Assembly: GCF_900167185.1 (NCBI RefSeq)
Contig: NZ_FUWM01000007.1
Span: 62,001 to 126,000, forward strand
DNA length: 64,000 nucleotides
Reading direction: 5' to 3'
From: Selenihalanaerobacter shriftii
GTDB taxonomy: Bacteria; Bacillota; Halanaerobiia; Halobacteroidales; Acetohalobiaceae
Made by a program: the position numbers and the translations under genes. Under the pieces are notes generated by a model. It was not told the origin of the DNA. It did not search any database and worked only from the letters and a program-made list of their open reading frames with translations. Shown here in pieces: positions 18,767 through 28,690 of the stretch (position 1 is the stretch's first letter; every line of letters begins with the position of its first letter).

Positions 18767-19807
18767 TCAACTTATATTTTCATAATTCTTATTAGTAGAA
18801 TTCAAATTAATAATATCTAATTTATAAGAACCATAAAGCAATATAACAACAATAGTAATTAAAAGCAATAAAGCCTGTAATTCCGAAGCACTATTAATAG
18901 CAATAGCTACCATCCCTAAAGATATGCTCACCAAATATACAACTATTACTGCCTGTTTATGATTCAAACCGAACTCCAATAATCGATGATGGATATGACC
19001 CTTATCAGCCTTAAAGATAGGCTTACCTTTTTGATGTCTCCTAATAATAGCAAACATAGTATCAAAAATTGGAACACCTAATGCCAATATAGGGATTATC
19101 AATGTCATAGCTGCTGCCCCTTTTAAGGATCCAATAACTGAAATCGTGGCTAATAAAAACCCTAAAAATAACGACCCAGTATCCCCCATGAATATCTGAG
19201 CTGGATTGAAATTATGCTGCAAAAATCCTAAACAAGCTCCTGCTATAGCAATAGCTAAAGCCATTACTATAAATTCAGATTCCTGCATAGCTACAGCAAA
19301 TAAAGTTAAAGCAGCTATACTGGAAACTCCTGCAGCTAATCCATCTAAGCCATCGATTAAATTAACAGTATTAGTAATAGCCACTAACCATAATACCGTA
19401 AAAGGAATACTTAACTTTCCTAAATATAATATTCCACCAAAAGGATTAGTAATGAATTGAATCTTAATCCCGAATGATGTCAGTACTATAGCAGCCATGA
19501 TTTGCCATATGAATTTACTTTTAGGTGAAATACCCTTTATGTCATCAACTAAGCCAACAATTAAAATAAGAGTACTACTTGCTATAATTCCAACTAATTT
19601 TATATCATGCTCTAATAATAGCATTACTGACAATACAAAACCAACATAGATAGCAATTCCACCTAAACTAGGAATTGGGTGCTTATTTATTCGACGAGCA
19701 TTCGGTTCATCTACAGCTCCTATTAAAAACGCTAACTTTTTAACTATAGGGGTAGAAACATAAGTTATTAAGGATGCTATTGCAAAAGCAACAATATACT
19801 TTAACAT
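18767..19807 (-). CDS. wecA: Undecaprenyl-phosphate N-acetylglucosaminyl 1-phosphate transferase (WecA/TagO family)
   Basis: An 11-helix integral membrane protein (346 residues) of the MraY/WecA family, which moves a sugar-1-phosphate from a UDP-sugar to undecaprenyl phosphate. Diagnostic text: GAVDEPNARRINKHPIPSLGGIAIY, GLVDDIKGISPKSKF (DD motif), NTVNLIDGLDGLAAGVS, FMGDTGSLFLGF and ADKGHIHHRLL; HIHHRLL is the WecA/TagO rather than MraY signature. Next to wecB it probably starts an O-antigen-like or linkage-unit pathway. I prefer the ATG at 19805-19807, because AAGGG abuts the ATG nine bases earlier. Confidence 0.92.
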   Translation of the reverse strand: MLKYIVAFAIASLITYVSTPIVKKLAFLIGAVDEPNARRINKHPIPSLGGIAIYVGFVLSVMLLLEHDIKLVGIIASSTLILIVGLVDDIKGISPKSKFIWQIMAAIVLTSFGIKIQFITNPFGGILYLGKLSIPFTVLWLVAITNTVNLIDGLDGLAAGVSSIAALTLFAVAMQESEFIVMALAIAIAGACLGFLQHNFNPAQIFMGDTGSLFLGFLLATISVIGSLKGAAAMTLIIPILALGVPIFDTMFAIIRRHQKGKPIFKADKGHIHHRLLEFGLNHKQAVIVVYLVSISLGMVAIAINSASELQALLLLITIVVILLYGSYKLDIINLNSTNKNYENIS

Positions 19808-19894
19808 CTTAATCATCCCTTCTAATCTATCTCCTCTCCCCTATTCTATAAAGCACTGCCGGAATTGTCAACCATATCCCTATGCCATTTTATG

Positions 19895-20374
19895 TTAATT
19901 AGCAAACTCTTCTAGTTCAATTCCCGCTTCCTTTAACATGCTAAGTGATAATTCATCAGGATAAGAACCCCCAAATACTATCCGATCCACACCGGCATTA
20001 ATTATCATTTTAGCACAAAGTACACAAGGTTGATGAGTACAATATAGAGTAGCACCATCAATAGAAATCCCATGTAATGCTGCCTGAATAATTGCATTCT
20101 GCTCAGCATGCAAACCACGACAAAGCTCATGCCTTTCTCCAGATGGAACTTCTTGGTCATCCCTAATACAACCTACTTCTCCACAATGTTCTAAACCACT
20201 AGGAGCCCCATTATAACCAGTCGCTAAAACCCTTCTTTCTTTAACTAAAAGAGCTCCTACCTTTCTACGTAAACAAGTAGCACGTTTAGCGACTACTGAA
20301 GTTAGCTCCATAAAATATTCATCCCAGCTAGGTCTACCATCTGAAATATTAGGCTCTAATTTATTTAGTACCAT
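19895..20374 (-). CDS. comEB: dCMP deaminase (ComEB-like)
   Basis: Zinc-dependent deaminase that makes dUMP from dCMP for thymidylate synthesis. The zinc site is seen in [10 protein letters not shown] (HAE) and [16 protein letters not shown] (PCxxC). [47 protein letters not shown] matches the family N-terminus. The ATG at 20372-20374 overlaps the end of upp by 14 bases, which suggests coupling. Product 159 residues. The name ComEB reflects the B. subtilis homologue and does not by itself imply competence. Confidence 0.93.
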   Translation of the reverse strand: MVLNKLEPNISDGRPSWDEYFMELTSVVAKRATCLRRKVGALLVKERRVLATGYNGAPSGLEHCGEVGCIRDDQEVPSGERHELCRGLHAEQNAIIQAALHGISIDGATLYCTHQPCVLCAKMIINAGVDRIVFGGSYPDELSLSMLKEAGIELEEFAN

Positions 20375-20990
20375 AAAGCCTATCCCCAGCATCGCCTAAA
20401 CCTGGAACAATATATGCGTGATCATTTAATTTTTCATCTACTGACGCAGTATATATATCTACATCAGGATGAGCTTTTTGGATCCTCTCTACTCCTTCTG
20501 GAGCAGCAATTAAACAAACAAATTTTATCTTTTTGCCACCTCTATCTTTAACAAACTGAATACCTGCTTCTGCTGAACCTCCTGTAGCTAACATAGGATC
20601 AACCACAATTAATTCTCTTTTTTCAATATCTGTAGGCATTTTACAGTAATATTCCACTGGTTCTAATGTTTCAGGATCACGGTATAGTCCTACGTGTCCT
20701 ACCTTAGCAGTAGGGATTAATTTTAGAATACCATCTACCATCCCTAGACCTGCCCTTAAAATTGGTACAATTCCTAATTTCTTACCAGCAATAACTTTAG
20801 ATTTAGCTTTAATTACCGGCGTTTCTACTTCAATTTCTTTTAAAGGTAGGTGTCTAGTTACTTCATAGGCCATTAAAGTTGATACTTCTTCTACTAATTC
20901 TCTAAACTCTTTTGCCCCTGTATTCTTATTACGAATATGAGTTAACTTATGCTGAATTAAAGGATGATCAATAATGTGTACTTCACTCAT
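20361..20990 (-). CDS. upp: Uracil phosphoribosyltransferase
   Basis: Salvages uracil to UMP with PRPP. Key segments are [37 protein letters not shown] and the PRPP loop [18 protein letters not shown]; the C-terminal [14 protein letters not shown] is the uracil-binding loop. At 209 residues it is the usual length. It follows glyA by 20 bases, the same order as in B. subtilis. Confidence 0.98.
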   Translation of the reverse strand: MSEVHIIDHPLIQHKLTHIRNKNTGAKEFRELVEEVSTLMAYEVTRHLPLKEIEVETPVIKAKSKVIAGKKLGIVPILRAGLGMVDGILKLIPTAKVGHVGLYRDPETLEPVEYYCKMPTDIEKRELIVVDPMLATGGSAEAGIQFVKDRGGKKIKFVCLIAAPEGVERIQKAHPDVDIYTASVDEKLNDHAYIVPGLGDAGDRLYGTK

Positions 20991-21010
20991 TAGTTAACTG
21001 CCTCCTTGAA

Positions 21011-22249
21011 TTATTTTTTATGTAATGGAAATTTAATAACTAATTCTTTTAATTCTGCTCTAACTTCTTCTTTTACCTTCTTATTATTTGGATTATTTAA
21101 AATTTTAACAATAAATTTAGCAATTTTCTTCATTGCTGCTTCTTTCATTCCTCGAGTAGTAACAGCTGGAGTACCTATTCTAATTCCACTAGTAACCTTT
21201 GGACTTCTAGTCTCAAAAGGAACTGTATTCTTATTAACTGTAATTCCTACTTTATCTAAAGCCTCTTCTGCTGCTAGACCAGTAATATCTTTATCAGTCA
21301 AGTTAATTAGCATTAAATGATTATCCGTACCTCCAGAGACCAATCTATAACCACCTGCTTTAATTTCTTCAGATAAAACTTTAGCGTTATCTATAATCTG
21401 TTGTTGATAATCATTAAACTCTGGCTCTAATGCTTCCTTGAGTGCAACAGCTTTAGCAGCAATCACATGCATCAAAGGACCGCCCTGAATCCCTGGGAAT
21501 ATAGCTTTATCTATACCTTTAGCAAACTCTTCTTTACAAAAAATCATTCCGCCTCTTGGCCCTCTTAAAGTCTTATGAGTAGTAGTAGTTACAAATTCTG
21601 CATAAGGTACTGGATTAGGATGTAATCCTGCTGCTACTAAGCCAGCGATGTGAGCCATATCTACCATTAAATAAGCTCCTACCTCATCAGCAACTTCTCT
21701 AAATTTAGCAAAATCTAACTTTCGTGAATAAGCACTAGCTCCGGCTACAATCAATTTTGGTTGATGTTCTTTAGCTAATTCTAAAAGTTGATCGTAATCT
21801 ATTCTTTCAGTCTCTTTATTCACTCCATACGAAATAAAGTTGAATTGCTTTCCTGAAAAATTCACTTTACTTCCATGAGTTAAATGTCCACCATGGGATA
21901 AGTCCATACCTAAAACTGTATCTCCAGATTCTAAAGCAGTAAAATAAACAGCTGCATTAGCTTGGGAACCTGAATGCGGTTGGAGATTAGCATGGTCTGC
22001 TCCAAATAATTTCTTAGCTCGCTTTATAGCCAATTCTTCAGCTACATCTACATGCTTACATCCACCATAATACCTAGCTCCTGGATATCCTTCAGCATAC
22101 TTATTAGTTAAAACAGTCCCCATAGCTTCTAGTACTGCTTCACTAACAAAATTTTCCGATGCTATTAGTTCTAAATGACTTCTCTGTCTCTTCTCTTCTT
22201 TTTGGATAACATCCGCTATTTCAGAATCTGTTCTTTTTATCTCTTCCAT
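21011..22249 (-). CDS. glyA: Serine hydroxymethyltransferase
   Basis: PLP enzyme that converts serine and tetrahydrofolate to glycine and methylene-THF. The PLP lysine lies in [19 protein letters not shown]; other conserved parts are [37 protein letters not shown] and [16 protein letters not shown]. Full length at 412 residues. It belongs to the rpiB-glyA-upp gene block with gaps of about 20-30 bases. The folate product links it with FchA at 60.6 kb. Confidence 0.98.
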   Translation of the reverse strand: MEEIKRTDSEIADVIQKEEKRQRSHLELIASENFVSEAVLEAMGTVLTNKYAEGYPGARYYGGCKHVDVAEELAIKRAKKLFGADHANLQPHSGSQANAAVYFTALESGDTVLGMDLSHGGHLTHGSKVNFSGKQFNFISYGVNKETERIDYDQLLELAKEHQPKLIVAGASAYSRKLDFAKFREVADEVGAYLMVDMAHIAGLVAAGLHPNPVPYAEFVTTTTHKTLRGPRGGMIFCKEEFAKGIDKAIFPGIQGGPLMHVIAAKAVALKEALEPEFNDYQQQIIDNAKVLSEEIKAGGYRLVSGGTDNHLMLINLTDKDITGLAAEEALDKVGITVNKNTVPFETRSPKVTSGIRIGTPAVTTRGMKEAAMKKIAKFIVKILNNPNNKKVKEEVRAELKELVIKFPLHKK

Positions 22250-22280
22250 TATATAACACTCCTTACTCCACTCTCTTACT

Positions 22281-22718
22281 TTAATCTCTAACCTCTGTAA
22301 TCTTATTAATTCTCCTTAAATGTCTTCCACCATCAAATTCTGTCTCTAACCAAACTTTAACTATCTCCAATGCTAAACCTTTACCTATAACCCTTTCACC
22401 CATAGTCAACACATTAGAATCATTATGACTCCTTGTTGCCTTGGCTGAAAATAAATCGTGGCATAATGCTGCTCTAACTCCTTTAAATTTATTAGCAGTA
22501 ATTGACATCCCAATGCCTGTCCCACAGATTAAAACTCCTCTATCAAACTCTTCGTTGGACACTGCCTTTGCTACTGGAGTAGCAACATCTGGATAATCAA
22601 CTGATTCTGTAGAATAAGTTCCAAAATCCTTATATTTAATTCCTACTTCTTCTAAATAAGTTTTTACTTCTTCTTTTATTTCATATCCTCCATGATCACT
22701 TCCTAATGCTACTTTCAT
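22281..22718 (-). CDS. rpiB: Ribose-5-phosphate isomerase B
   Basis: A 145-residue RpiB/LacAB-family isomerase of the pentose phosphate pathway. It has [15 protein letters not shown] at the N-terminus, the catalytic cysteine in [18 protein letters not shown], and [16 protein letters not shown]. Strong GGAGGTG upstream. The position between ywlE and glyA is the same as in B. subtilis (ywlF). Confidence 0.96.
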   Translation of the reverse strand: MKVALGSDHGGYEIKEEVKTYLEEVGIKYKDFGTYSTESVDYPDVATPVAKAVSNEEFDRGVLICGTGIGMSITANKFKGVRAALCHDLFSAKATRSHNDSNVLTMGERVIGKGLALEIVKVWLETEFDGGRHLRRINKITEVRD

Positions 22719-22792
22719 TATTTATGCCACCTCCATATATTTATTCTTTAAGCATGAGTATTCTCCTGCTCATAATTAGAATTATTCATCCC

Positions 22793-23479
22793 CTAAAAAT
22801 CCTCTAACTTTTTAATTGCTAATTCAATATAATCTTGGATCTCTTTAGCACATTGACGATAAATAGAAACAGGCTGTCCAAAAGGATCACTAATATCTAA
22901 ATCCTGCACTTCACTTTGCAATCTTTTTAGTTCTCTTTTATCCTTATTAACTTTTTTAGATAATTTCTCTTCTAATCTGTTTAATTCATCCTCAACTTCT
23001 CCAATTTCTTGCATTAATTCTTTATGTCTCTTTCTTAATCGTTCAATCTTAACACCATTTTCTTCTAAAAAATTCTCCCTTGTTTGATTAATCTGACTAT
23101 ATAATTTTTGCAATTCTTCAGTTGTCTCTTCTAACTTCTCTGTATTTTCTACAAATTCTTTTAAAGTGAATATCTTCCTTCTACTCTCTGGTACCATATT
23201 TAAAATAGAATTCTTATGTTGATGAGTCATAGTTAATATTAAATCTACTTCTTCTATTAACTCTTCATTTATTTTTTGTGCTTCATGATCAGAAATATCT
23301 ATTCCTTTCTCACCCATCACTTGTTCAGCTTGGGCAGATACAGTTGCACCTTCAATAGCTGAAATTCCAGCCGATTCAACCTCGTATTTTTCATTATTAG
23401 CTAAATGATTAAATATATACTCTGCCATGCTACTTCGACAAGTATTTCCAGTACAAACAAATAAGATTTTAGTTTCCAC
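22793..23479 (-). CDS. ywlE: YwlE-type low-molecular-weight protein (arginine) phosphatase with a coiled-coil insert
   Basis: The LMW phosphatase core is clear: active-site loop VCTGNTCRSS (Cys9, Arg15), SAGISAIEGATVSAQAEQVM, LILTMTHQHKN, and the C-terminal DISDPFG with the general acid Asp198. YwlE removes phosphate from arginine (counteracting McsB) in B. subtilis; Thr11 in the loop is the residue linked to arginine specificity. The protein has 228 residues against about 150 normally. The excess is a single block of about 80 residues (about 111-193), very rich in Glu, Lys and Leu heptads, lying just before the DPFG loop. Both flanks are conserved, so this is an insertion and not a fusion at an end. 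It sits between sua5 and rpiB, the ancestral order. Confidence 0.85.
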   Translation of the reverse strand: METKILFVCTGNTCRSSMAEYIFNHLANNEKYEVESAGISAIEGATVSAQAEQVMGEKGIDISDHEAQKINEELIEEVDLILTMTHQHKNSILNMVPESRRKIFTLKEFVENTEKLEETTEELQKLYSQINQTRENFLEENGVKIERLRKRHKELMQEIGEVEDELNRLEEKLSKKVNKDKRELKRLQSEVQDLDISDPFGQPVSIYRQCAKEIQDYIELAIKKLEDF

Positions 23480-23499
23480 AATCCTACCCCCATAATTAT

Positions 23500-24555
23500 C
23501 TAAACATTAATTATTTGATACCCAGCTGCTTTTCTTAATCTATTCATGATAGCTAAACCTAGACCTATAGTAGATAACCCCTCCACCAGAATAATATCTA
23601 CTTCCATCTCATCAAATTCTCTTAATAGTCTAAAAATATTGGAACTTATTTCCATTAAGTTACTACGATTCCCCATTACTTTTACCTGACTTTTAGTATA
23701 AGAATCTGAGTTTTCTTTAGTTGCCATAACTCCTACATTTAATCCTTCTTCTAAATATTGATCTGTCAATGTCATAATCTCATTAGCTATTTTAGTTCTT
23801 TGCCCTTCTATTACTAAAACTTCAGCATCTGGGGAATAATGTTTATACTTCATCCCTGGAGATAACGCTAGCCTATTTTCATCCTCTATTTCAGCTTCTA
23901 CTGCTGAATCGATATCAACTTCTCCTAATAGATCTTTAAGCTCTTCATAAGTTATCCCCCCTGGTCTTAATAAAGTGGGAGGTTCTTCTACTAAGCTAAT
24001 TACTGTTGATTCCACTCCTATTCCTGTTGGTCCTCCATCGATAACAGCTTCAATCCTTCCTGCTAAATCTGCAATAACATGTTGAGCTGTAGTAGGGCTC
24101 GGACGGCCAGAAAGATTAGCACTAGGAGCAGCTATCGGTAGCTGACTTTTCTGTAATAAATTTAATGCTACATCATGACCTGGAAGTCTAATAGCCACTG
24201 TATCTAGTCCACCTGTAGTTATTTCAGGTACTACATCCTCTTTCTTTAAAACTAAAGTTAAGGGCCCTGGCCAAAATTTTTGGCTTAATAATTTAACTTC
24301 TTTAGGGATTTTTGTTACTAAGTCATTTAATTGTTTTAAATCTGCTATATGTACTATTAACGGGTTATCTGCTGGTCTTCCCTTTGCTTTAAATATTCTC
24401 TTTACTGCCTTAGAATCTAAAGCATTAGCTCCTAAACCGTATACTGTTTCAGTGGGGAAAGCCACTACTCCCCCTTCTCTTAGAATATTACTACACTCTA
24501 GTATAGCATTAGAATCATTTACTTTAAATATCTTTGTCCCTTTTAAAAATTCCAT
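23500..24555 (-). CDS. tsaC: Threonylcarbamoyl-AMP synthase (Sua5/YrdC)
   Basis: Makes threonylcarbamoyl-AMP from threonine, bicarbonate and ATP for the t6A tRNA modification. The YrdC domain (about 15-205) has GGVVAFPTETVYGLGANA, KAKGRPADNPLIVHI, FWPGPLTLVL and APSANLSGRPSPTTAQHV; the C-terminal Sua5 domain follows a linker with LSPGMKYKHYSPDAEV. At 351 residues it is the long, two-domain form. Likely co-transcribed with ywlE, 20 bases downstream. Confidence 0.95.
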   Translation of the reverse strand: MEFLKGTKIFKVNDSNAILECSNILREGGVVAFPTETVYGLGANALDSKAVKRIFKAKGRPADNPLIVHIADLKQLNDLVTKIPKEVKLLSQKFWPGPLTLVLKKEDVVPEITTGGLDTVAIRLPGHDVALNLLQKSQLPIAAPSANLSGRPSPTTAQHVIADLAGRIEAVIDGGPTGIGVESTVISLVEEPPTLLRPGGITYEELKDLLGEVDIDSAVEAEIEDENRLALSPGMKYKHYSPDAEVLVIEGQRTKIANEIMTLTDQYLEEGLNVGVMATKENSDSYTKSQVKVMGNRSNLMEISSNIFRLLREFDEMEVDIILVEGLSTIGLGLAIMNRLRKAAGYQIINV

Positions 24556-24596
24556 TTAATCACTATATCTCCCTTATTCCAATTTTTATCTTTTAA

Positions 24597-24627
24597 AGAC
24601 CCACTAATAATTAAAATTAGTGGGTCT
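24597..24627 (-). terminator. Terminator-like hairpin after the ArsB/NhaD-type gene
   Basis: Perfect 12-base-pair stem (AGACCCACTAAT, 24597-24608, with its complement 24616-24627), seven-base loop. The downstream T content is moderate. It separates the transporter from sua5. Confidence 0.7.
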
Positions 24628-24727
24628 CTCTTGTACATAATATATTATATACTATAAAAAAATAAATATCACTTATAATATTACCTAATTATCACTACTT
24701 TATCCTTATGCTGCATATCAACTCATA

Positions 24728-26002
24728 CTAAATTAAATATCTTAAATAGATATAAATTGATGAAATAACTATCATCAGTAGCATTAAAGGAAAACCTACT
24801 TTTAGATAATTAGTAAATGAAATAGGATTATCATGCTTATCAGCTATTCCAGCTACCACTACATTAGCTGAAGCTCCTACTAGTGAACCATTTCCTCCTA
24901 AACATGCTCCCAAAGCTAGAGCCCACCAAAGCGGTTCTGTTTCAAGACCAGCCCCTACTTCAGACATTGCTTTAATTATAGGAATCATAGTAGCAACAAA
25001 AGGAATATTATCAATAACTGTAGAGGCAAGAGCTGATACCCATAATATTAATAAAGCCATTAAAACTAAATCACCTTGAGTAAATTCCATGACCTGATAA
25101 GCTATTTCTTCAATAATCCCTACAGCTTCTAAACCGCCTACTATTACAAATAATCCACCAAAGAAGAAAATAGTCGGCCATTCAACATCCTCTAATACCT
25201 TTTCTGGATCTAAATTACTTAAAACCAAAAGTAAAGATGCTCCAAAAAGAGCTATTATAGCTGATTCTAATCCCAACGTTTGGTGAAAAGCAAAACCTAA
25301 AATTGTTATACCTAGCACCACAATTGATTTAATTAATAATTGTTTATCTTGTAAAGCTTTATCTTCATCAAATTCAGATATCTTTCTCTTAATATCTTCA
25401 GAGACTGATAAATCTTTACCATATAGTTTTTTAAGAATAAGAATAATCACTACGAAAATAACTATCACTACTGGAGCTAAATTAATTACGAAATCTAAAA
25501 ACCCTAAATCTGTTGCACTCCCAATCATAATATTAGGAGGGTCACCGATTAAGGTAGCTGTTCCTCCAATATTTGAAGCTAATATCTGTGTAATAAGATA
25601 AGGAGTAGGGTTAACCTCTAAAGAATCCGTAATCAACAAAGTAACCGGAGCCATTAAAAGAACAGTAGTTACATTATCTAATAAAGCTGAAGAAATCGCT
25701 GTAACTATAGAAAAACTTACTAAAATTTTGACCGGGTCACCATTTGCTGATTTAGCTGCCTTAATAGCTAAATACTGAAAAAGACCTGTCCTCTTAGTAA
25801 TAGCTACAATAATCATCATTCCGATTAAAAGCCCAATAGTATTAAAGTCCACATAATGAAACGCTTCCTCTTGAGTCAAAATCTTGAATAGCACCATTAA
25901 TGCAGCACCAAATAGAGCAATAGTTGCTTTGTGTAACTTCTCTGTAATTATAAACCAATAAGTTCCAGAGAAGATTATGGTTGCTAACATTGCATCTTCC
26001 AT
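24728..26002 (-). CDS. ArsB/NhaD-superfamily (SLC13-like) permease
   Basis: A 424-residue transporter with 11-12 membrane segments in two inverted halves. The first half has LDNVTTVLLMAPVTLLI, ASNIGGTATLIGDPPNIMIG; the second has STVIDNIPFVATMIPII and GACLGGNGSLVGASANVVVAGIA. The GDPPN motif is typical of the ArsB/CitT/NhaD group, which exports arsenite or moves organic anions or Na+ in exchange for H+. Substrate cannot be assigned; no arsR, arsC or arsA is nearby, so arsenite is not favoured. The ATG at 26000-26002 has GGAG nine bases upstream; the ATG nine bases earlier directly abuts GGAG. Confidence 0.85.
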   Translation of the reverse strand: MEDAMLATIIFSGTYWFIITEKLHKATIALFGAALMVLFKILTQEEAFHYVDFNTIGLLIGMMIIVAITKRTGLFQYLAIKAAKSANGDPVKILVSFSIVTAISSALLDNVTTVLLMAPVTLLITDSLEVNPTPYLITQILASNIGGTATLIGDPPNIMIGSATDLGFLDFVINLAPVVIVIFVVIILILKKLYGKDLSVSEDIKRKISEFDEDKALQDKQLLIKSIVVLGITILGFAFHQTLGLESAIIALFGASLLLVLSNLDPEKVLEDVEWPTIFFFGGLFVIVGGLEAVGIIEEIAYQVMEFTQGDLVLMALLILWVSALASTVIDNIPFVATMIPIIKAMSEVGAGLETEPLWWALALGACLGGNGSLVGASANVVVAGIADKHDNPISFTNYLKVGFPLMLLMIVISSIYIYLRYLI

Positions 26003-26037
26003 TTTTATCATCTCCTATATTTTTTGGTACCAATCAA

Positions 26038-26091
26038 GATTAATACTTTTACCTAGGTTAGTAATTAATAACCTCCACAAAAGTATTAATC
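26038..26091 (-). promoter_or_regulatory. Two-tier hairpin in the leader of the permease gene
   Basis: A 13-base-pair outer stem (GATTAATACTTTT with its complement) and a six-base-pair inner stem (AGGTTA/TAACCT) are separated by a symmetric 4 x 4 internal loop. It ends 36 bases before the permease start and has no T-run, so it looks more like a regulatory RNA fold than a terminator. Confidence 0.5.
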
Positions 26092-26131
26092 CCTCTTAGC
26101 ATTCTATTTATTAGTATATTTTAGAGCCCTA

Positions 26132-26164
26132 ATAGAACTGAAAGTTATTAACTTTCAGTTCTAT
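26132..26164 (-). terminator. Inverted repeat after the CBS-domain gene
   Basis: A 33-base sequence, ATAGAACTGAAAGTTA with its exact complement around one central base, lies 34 bases past the CBS gene stop. A long T-run is lacking, so Rho-independent termination is plausible but not certain. Confidence 0.6.
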
Positions 26165-26197
26165 ATAATTACTTATTTAAGTTATATAGATGAGCAT

Positions 26198-26659
26198 TTA
26201 TTCTTCTATACCATTATTAGATTGGTTAGCATTAATCATAGCTCTGACTATATCTGATTTACTAATAATGCCTACAATCTCAGCCTCCTTCATAATTACT
26301 CCTTCTCTTATATTTTTACTAATCATAGTCGCAGCGATCTGAGTTATAGGAGTATCATAACTAAATGTATGGGCCTCTATAAGATGATCTAAAACACTTT
26401 CACTCAATCCTTCTAATAATTTCTTACGATATACATCTACATCTGGTAGATAAAAGTTATCTCCTAATAATTCTAAACAGCTAGGTAAAGGCATCTTAAT
26501 TAAGGCCCTTTCATTAATCATCCCTAGCAAACCTTCCTTAGGGTCAACAACCGGCACAGCACTAATCCTTTCCTCAACCAATAAATACGCTATATCACGC
26601 AAAGTAGCCGTAGGTCCAACAGTAATAACGTCTGTAGTCATTATATCTTTTAATTCAAT
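26198..26659 (-). CDS. Paired CBS-domain protein, probable ATT start
   Basis: Two CBS domains fill the 153-residue product: IMTTDVITVGPTATLRDIAYLLVEERISAVPVVDPKEGLLGMINERALIK and, after a linker, AHTFSYDTPITQIAATMISKNIREGVIMKEAEIVGIISKSDIVRAMI. Such stand-alone pairs bind adenine nucleotides and often sense energy state. The first ATG (26639-26641) falls inside the conserved first CBS strand and has no ribosome-binding site. Six codons upstream an ATT (26657-26659) gives (M)ELKDIMTTDVITV, the standard family start, with GAGGG ten bases before it. A TGA lies four codons upstream, so no normal start exists. Confidence 0.85.
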   Translation of the reverse strand: MELKDIMTTDVITVGPTATLRDIAYLLVEERISAVPVVDPKEGLLGMINERALIKMPLPSCLELLGDNFYLPDVDVYRKKLLEGLSESVLDHLIEAHTFSYDTPITQIAATMISKNIREGVIMKEAEIVGIISKSDIVRAMINANQSNNGIEE

Positions 26660-26678
26660 AGCAAATCATCCCTCTCTA

Positions 26679-27566
26679 CTAATCTTCTAAATTATTATGA
26701 CCTAAAACAACCCTAGGAATCTCTGCATAATCATCAAGAACTTTTATACGAGTGAAATTTTTCTTTAATAATAACTTTTGTACATCTGTAGCCTGCTGAT
26801 CTCCAACCTCTAAAGCTACTAAACCATCTTCAGCCAATATATTAGCTGATTGATCAATAATACGACGATAAAATTCTAATCCATCTTCTCCACCTTTTAG
26901 AGCAATCTCTGGTTCATATTCAAGTTCAGGTTGCAGTTGTTGTAACTCTTCATCAGGAATATAAGGTGGATTTGAAAGTAAAATATCTACTTCTTCATCT
27001 AAATTTTTAATTGGTTTTAACAGATCTCCTTGTAGAAATTTAATTTGACCTATAACTCCATGATGTTTAGCATTCTCTTTAGCTATCTTTAAAGCTTCTT
27101 CTGAAATATCTGTAGCTATATAATTAATCTGCTTAGTTGTATCTTTTAATTCGACTGCTAAACTAATTATTACTGCGCCACTGCCTGTACAGAGATCAAC
27201 AACTGTCAAACTTTCCTTAGTATTATCTCTAATATGCTGACTAATTGTTTCTACTAAATGCTCCGTCTCTGGTCGAGGAATTAATACGTCTTGGTTAACT
27301 TTAAAATCAAGTGACATAAACTCCCAGTGACCAATTATATAGGCAACTGGTATATGTTTAGAACGTTCAATAACCCTTTGCCTATATTCATCTATCTCTT
27401 CTTTTTCTAATGGACGGTCAAAATTAACATATAATTCTATTCTCTCTATACCAAGCAAATTAGATAATAAAACTTCAGCATCTAATCTAGGAGTCTGTAT
27501 ACCATATTCTTCGAAATGTTCTGTAGTCCTGTTTAAAATTTCTTTAATATTCAATCTTTCTTGCAA
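26679..27566 (-). CDS. prmC: Release factor glutamine N5-methyltransferase
   Basis: Methylates the GGQ glutamine of release factors RF1 and RF2. The SAM-binding VVDLCTGSGAVIISLA and the catalytic LLSNPPYIPDEEL (NPPY) are present, with RPETEHLVE before them. The 295-residue length is typical. It lies 21 bases after its substrate gene prfA, the usual order. Confidence 0.97.
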   Translation of the reverse strand: MQERLNIKEILNRTTEHFEEYGIQTPRLDAEVLLSNLLGIERIELYVNFDRPLEKEEIDEYRQRVIERSKHIPVAYIIGHWEFMSLDFKVNQDVLIPRPETEHLVETISQHIRDNTKESLTVVDLCTGSGAVIISLAVELKDTTKQINYIATDISEEALKIAKENAKHHGVIGQIKFLQGDLLKPIKNLDEEVDILLSNPPYIPDEELQQLQPELEYEPEIALKGGEDGLEFYRRIIDQSANILAEDGLVALEVGDQQATDVQKLLLKKNFTRIKVLDDYAEIPRVVLGHNNLED

Positions 27567-27587
27567 AAGAATCCACCTGCTTCCTGA

Positions 27588-28664
27588 CTAATACATCTGT
27601 TTTATTTTTTCTGTTTGATCAGCTGCAATTAGACTCTCGATTACTTCATCAATATCTCCATCTAAAATACTATCCATTTGGTGTGTAGTTAAATTAATTC
27701 TGTGATCTGTTACTCTACCTTGTGGGAAGTTATAAGTTCTAATTCGCTCACTACGACCTCCACTACCAATCTGAGTCTTTCTTTCTTTGGCTACTTCTGC
27801 TTGTTGTTCTGCCTCTATTTTTTCTTGAACTCTTGAACGTAAAATACGCATTGCCTTTTGCTTATTCTTATGCTGTGACTTTTCGTCCTGGCAAGAAACA
27901 ACAATTTCTGTTGGTTCGTGAGTTATTCTTACTGCTGAATCAGTAGTATTTACACTCTGACCTCCTGGGCCACTGGATCTATATGTCTCAATACTTAAAT
28001 CATTCTGGTTAATATCTATATCCACATCTTCTACTTCTGGTAGAACAGCTACAGTAGCTGTAGAGGTATGAATTCTGCCGCTGGACTCAGTACTAGGTAC
28101 CCGCTGTACTCTATGCACACCACTTTCATACTTAAGGCGACTATATGCTCCCTTACCCTCTACAACAAAAATAATTTCTTTAAATCCACCTGTTCCAGAT
28201 GAACTAGAACTCATCACTTCTACCTTCCAACCTTGATTTTCAGAGTAACGAGAATACATACGATATAAATCTCCAGCAAAAAGAGCTGCTTCATCTCCTC
28301 CAGTTCCAGCCCTAATTTCTACAATTACACTCTTTTCATCATTAGGATCTTTAGGAATTAACATTAGTGGTAATATTTCTTCAAGTTTTTCCTTTTTAGG
28401 TTCTAACTCTTCAAGCTCCATATTAGCTAATTCAATAGTCTCTTCATCATCATCTAATTCTAATAATTCCTCAGCTTCTTCAATTCCAACTATTATTTCT
28501 TTATATTCTCTATATTTAGCAACTAATTCTTTAAGATTAGCATGCTCTTTAGCTAACTTCTTGAATTTTTGCTGATCATTAATTACTTCTGGATCACTTA
28601 GCATCTTTCCTAATTTTATATATCTAGCTTCTGCTTCTTCTAATGCCTCTTTTAAATTAAACAT
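27588..28664 (-). CDS. prfA: Peptide chain release factor 1
   Basis: RF1 ends translation at UAA and UAG. The catalytic GGQ is in [22 protein letters not shown], and the anticodon-like PxT region is [20 protein letters not shown]. Full length at 358 residues. The start codon has only a weak site (CAGG), while a very strong GGAGGTGAGG lies some 40 bases upstream and fits a short leader ORF (28652-28690) that runs into prfA. Confidence 0.97.
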   Translation of the reverse strand: MFNLKEALEEAEARYIKLGKMLSDPEVINDQQKFKKLAKEHANLKELVAKYREYKEIIVGIEEAEELLELDDDEETIELANMELEELEPKKEKLEEILPLMLIPKDPNDEKSVIVEIRAGTGGDEAALFAGDLYRMYSRYSENQGWKVEVMSSSSSGTGGFKEIIFVVEGKGAYSRLKYESGVHRVQRVPSTESSGRIHTSTATVAVLPEVEDVDIDINQNDLSIETYRSSGPGGQSVNTTDSAVRITHEPTEIVVSCQDEKSQHKNKQKAMRILRSRVQEKIEAEQQAEVAKERKTQIGSGGRSERIRTYNFPQGRVTDHRINLTTHQMDSILDGDIDEVIESLIAADQTEKIKQMY

Positions 28665-28690
28665 AAATTAACCTGCTTATTATACTCCAA
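28652..28690 (-). CDS. Possible leader peptide overlapping the prfA start
   Basis: A TTG (28688-28690), nine bases after GGAGGTGAGG, opens a 12-codon frame ([12 protein letters not shown]) whose UAA lies ten to twelve bases inside prfA. The same frame is open from an ATG at 28709-28711. The strong ribosome-binding site has no other use, because the prfA ATG is 40 bases away. The codons themselves carry no family signature. Termination at this UAA followed by re-initiation at prfA is the suggested arrangement; RF1 itself would read the stop. Confidence 0.35.
   Translation of the reverse strand: MEYNKQVNLCLI

Noticed and set aside
24728-26002. Arsenite efflux pump as a firm call
   Set aside because: The superfamily is clear, but arsR, arsC and arsA are absent and the leader has no ArsR-like operator, so the substrate is left open.
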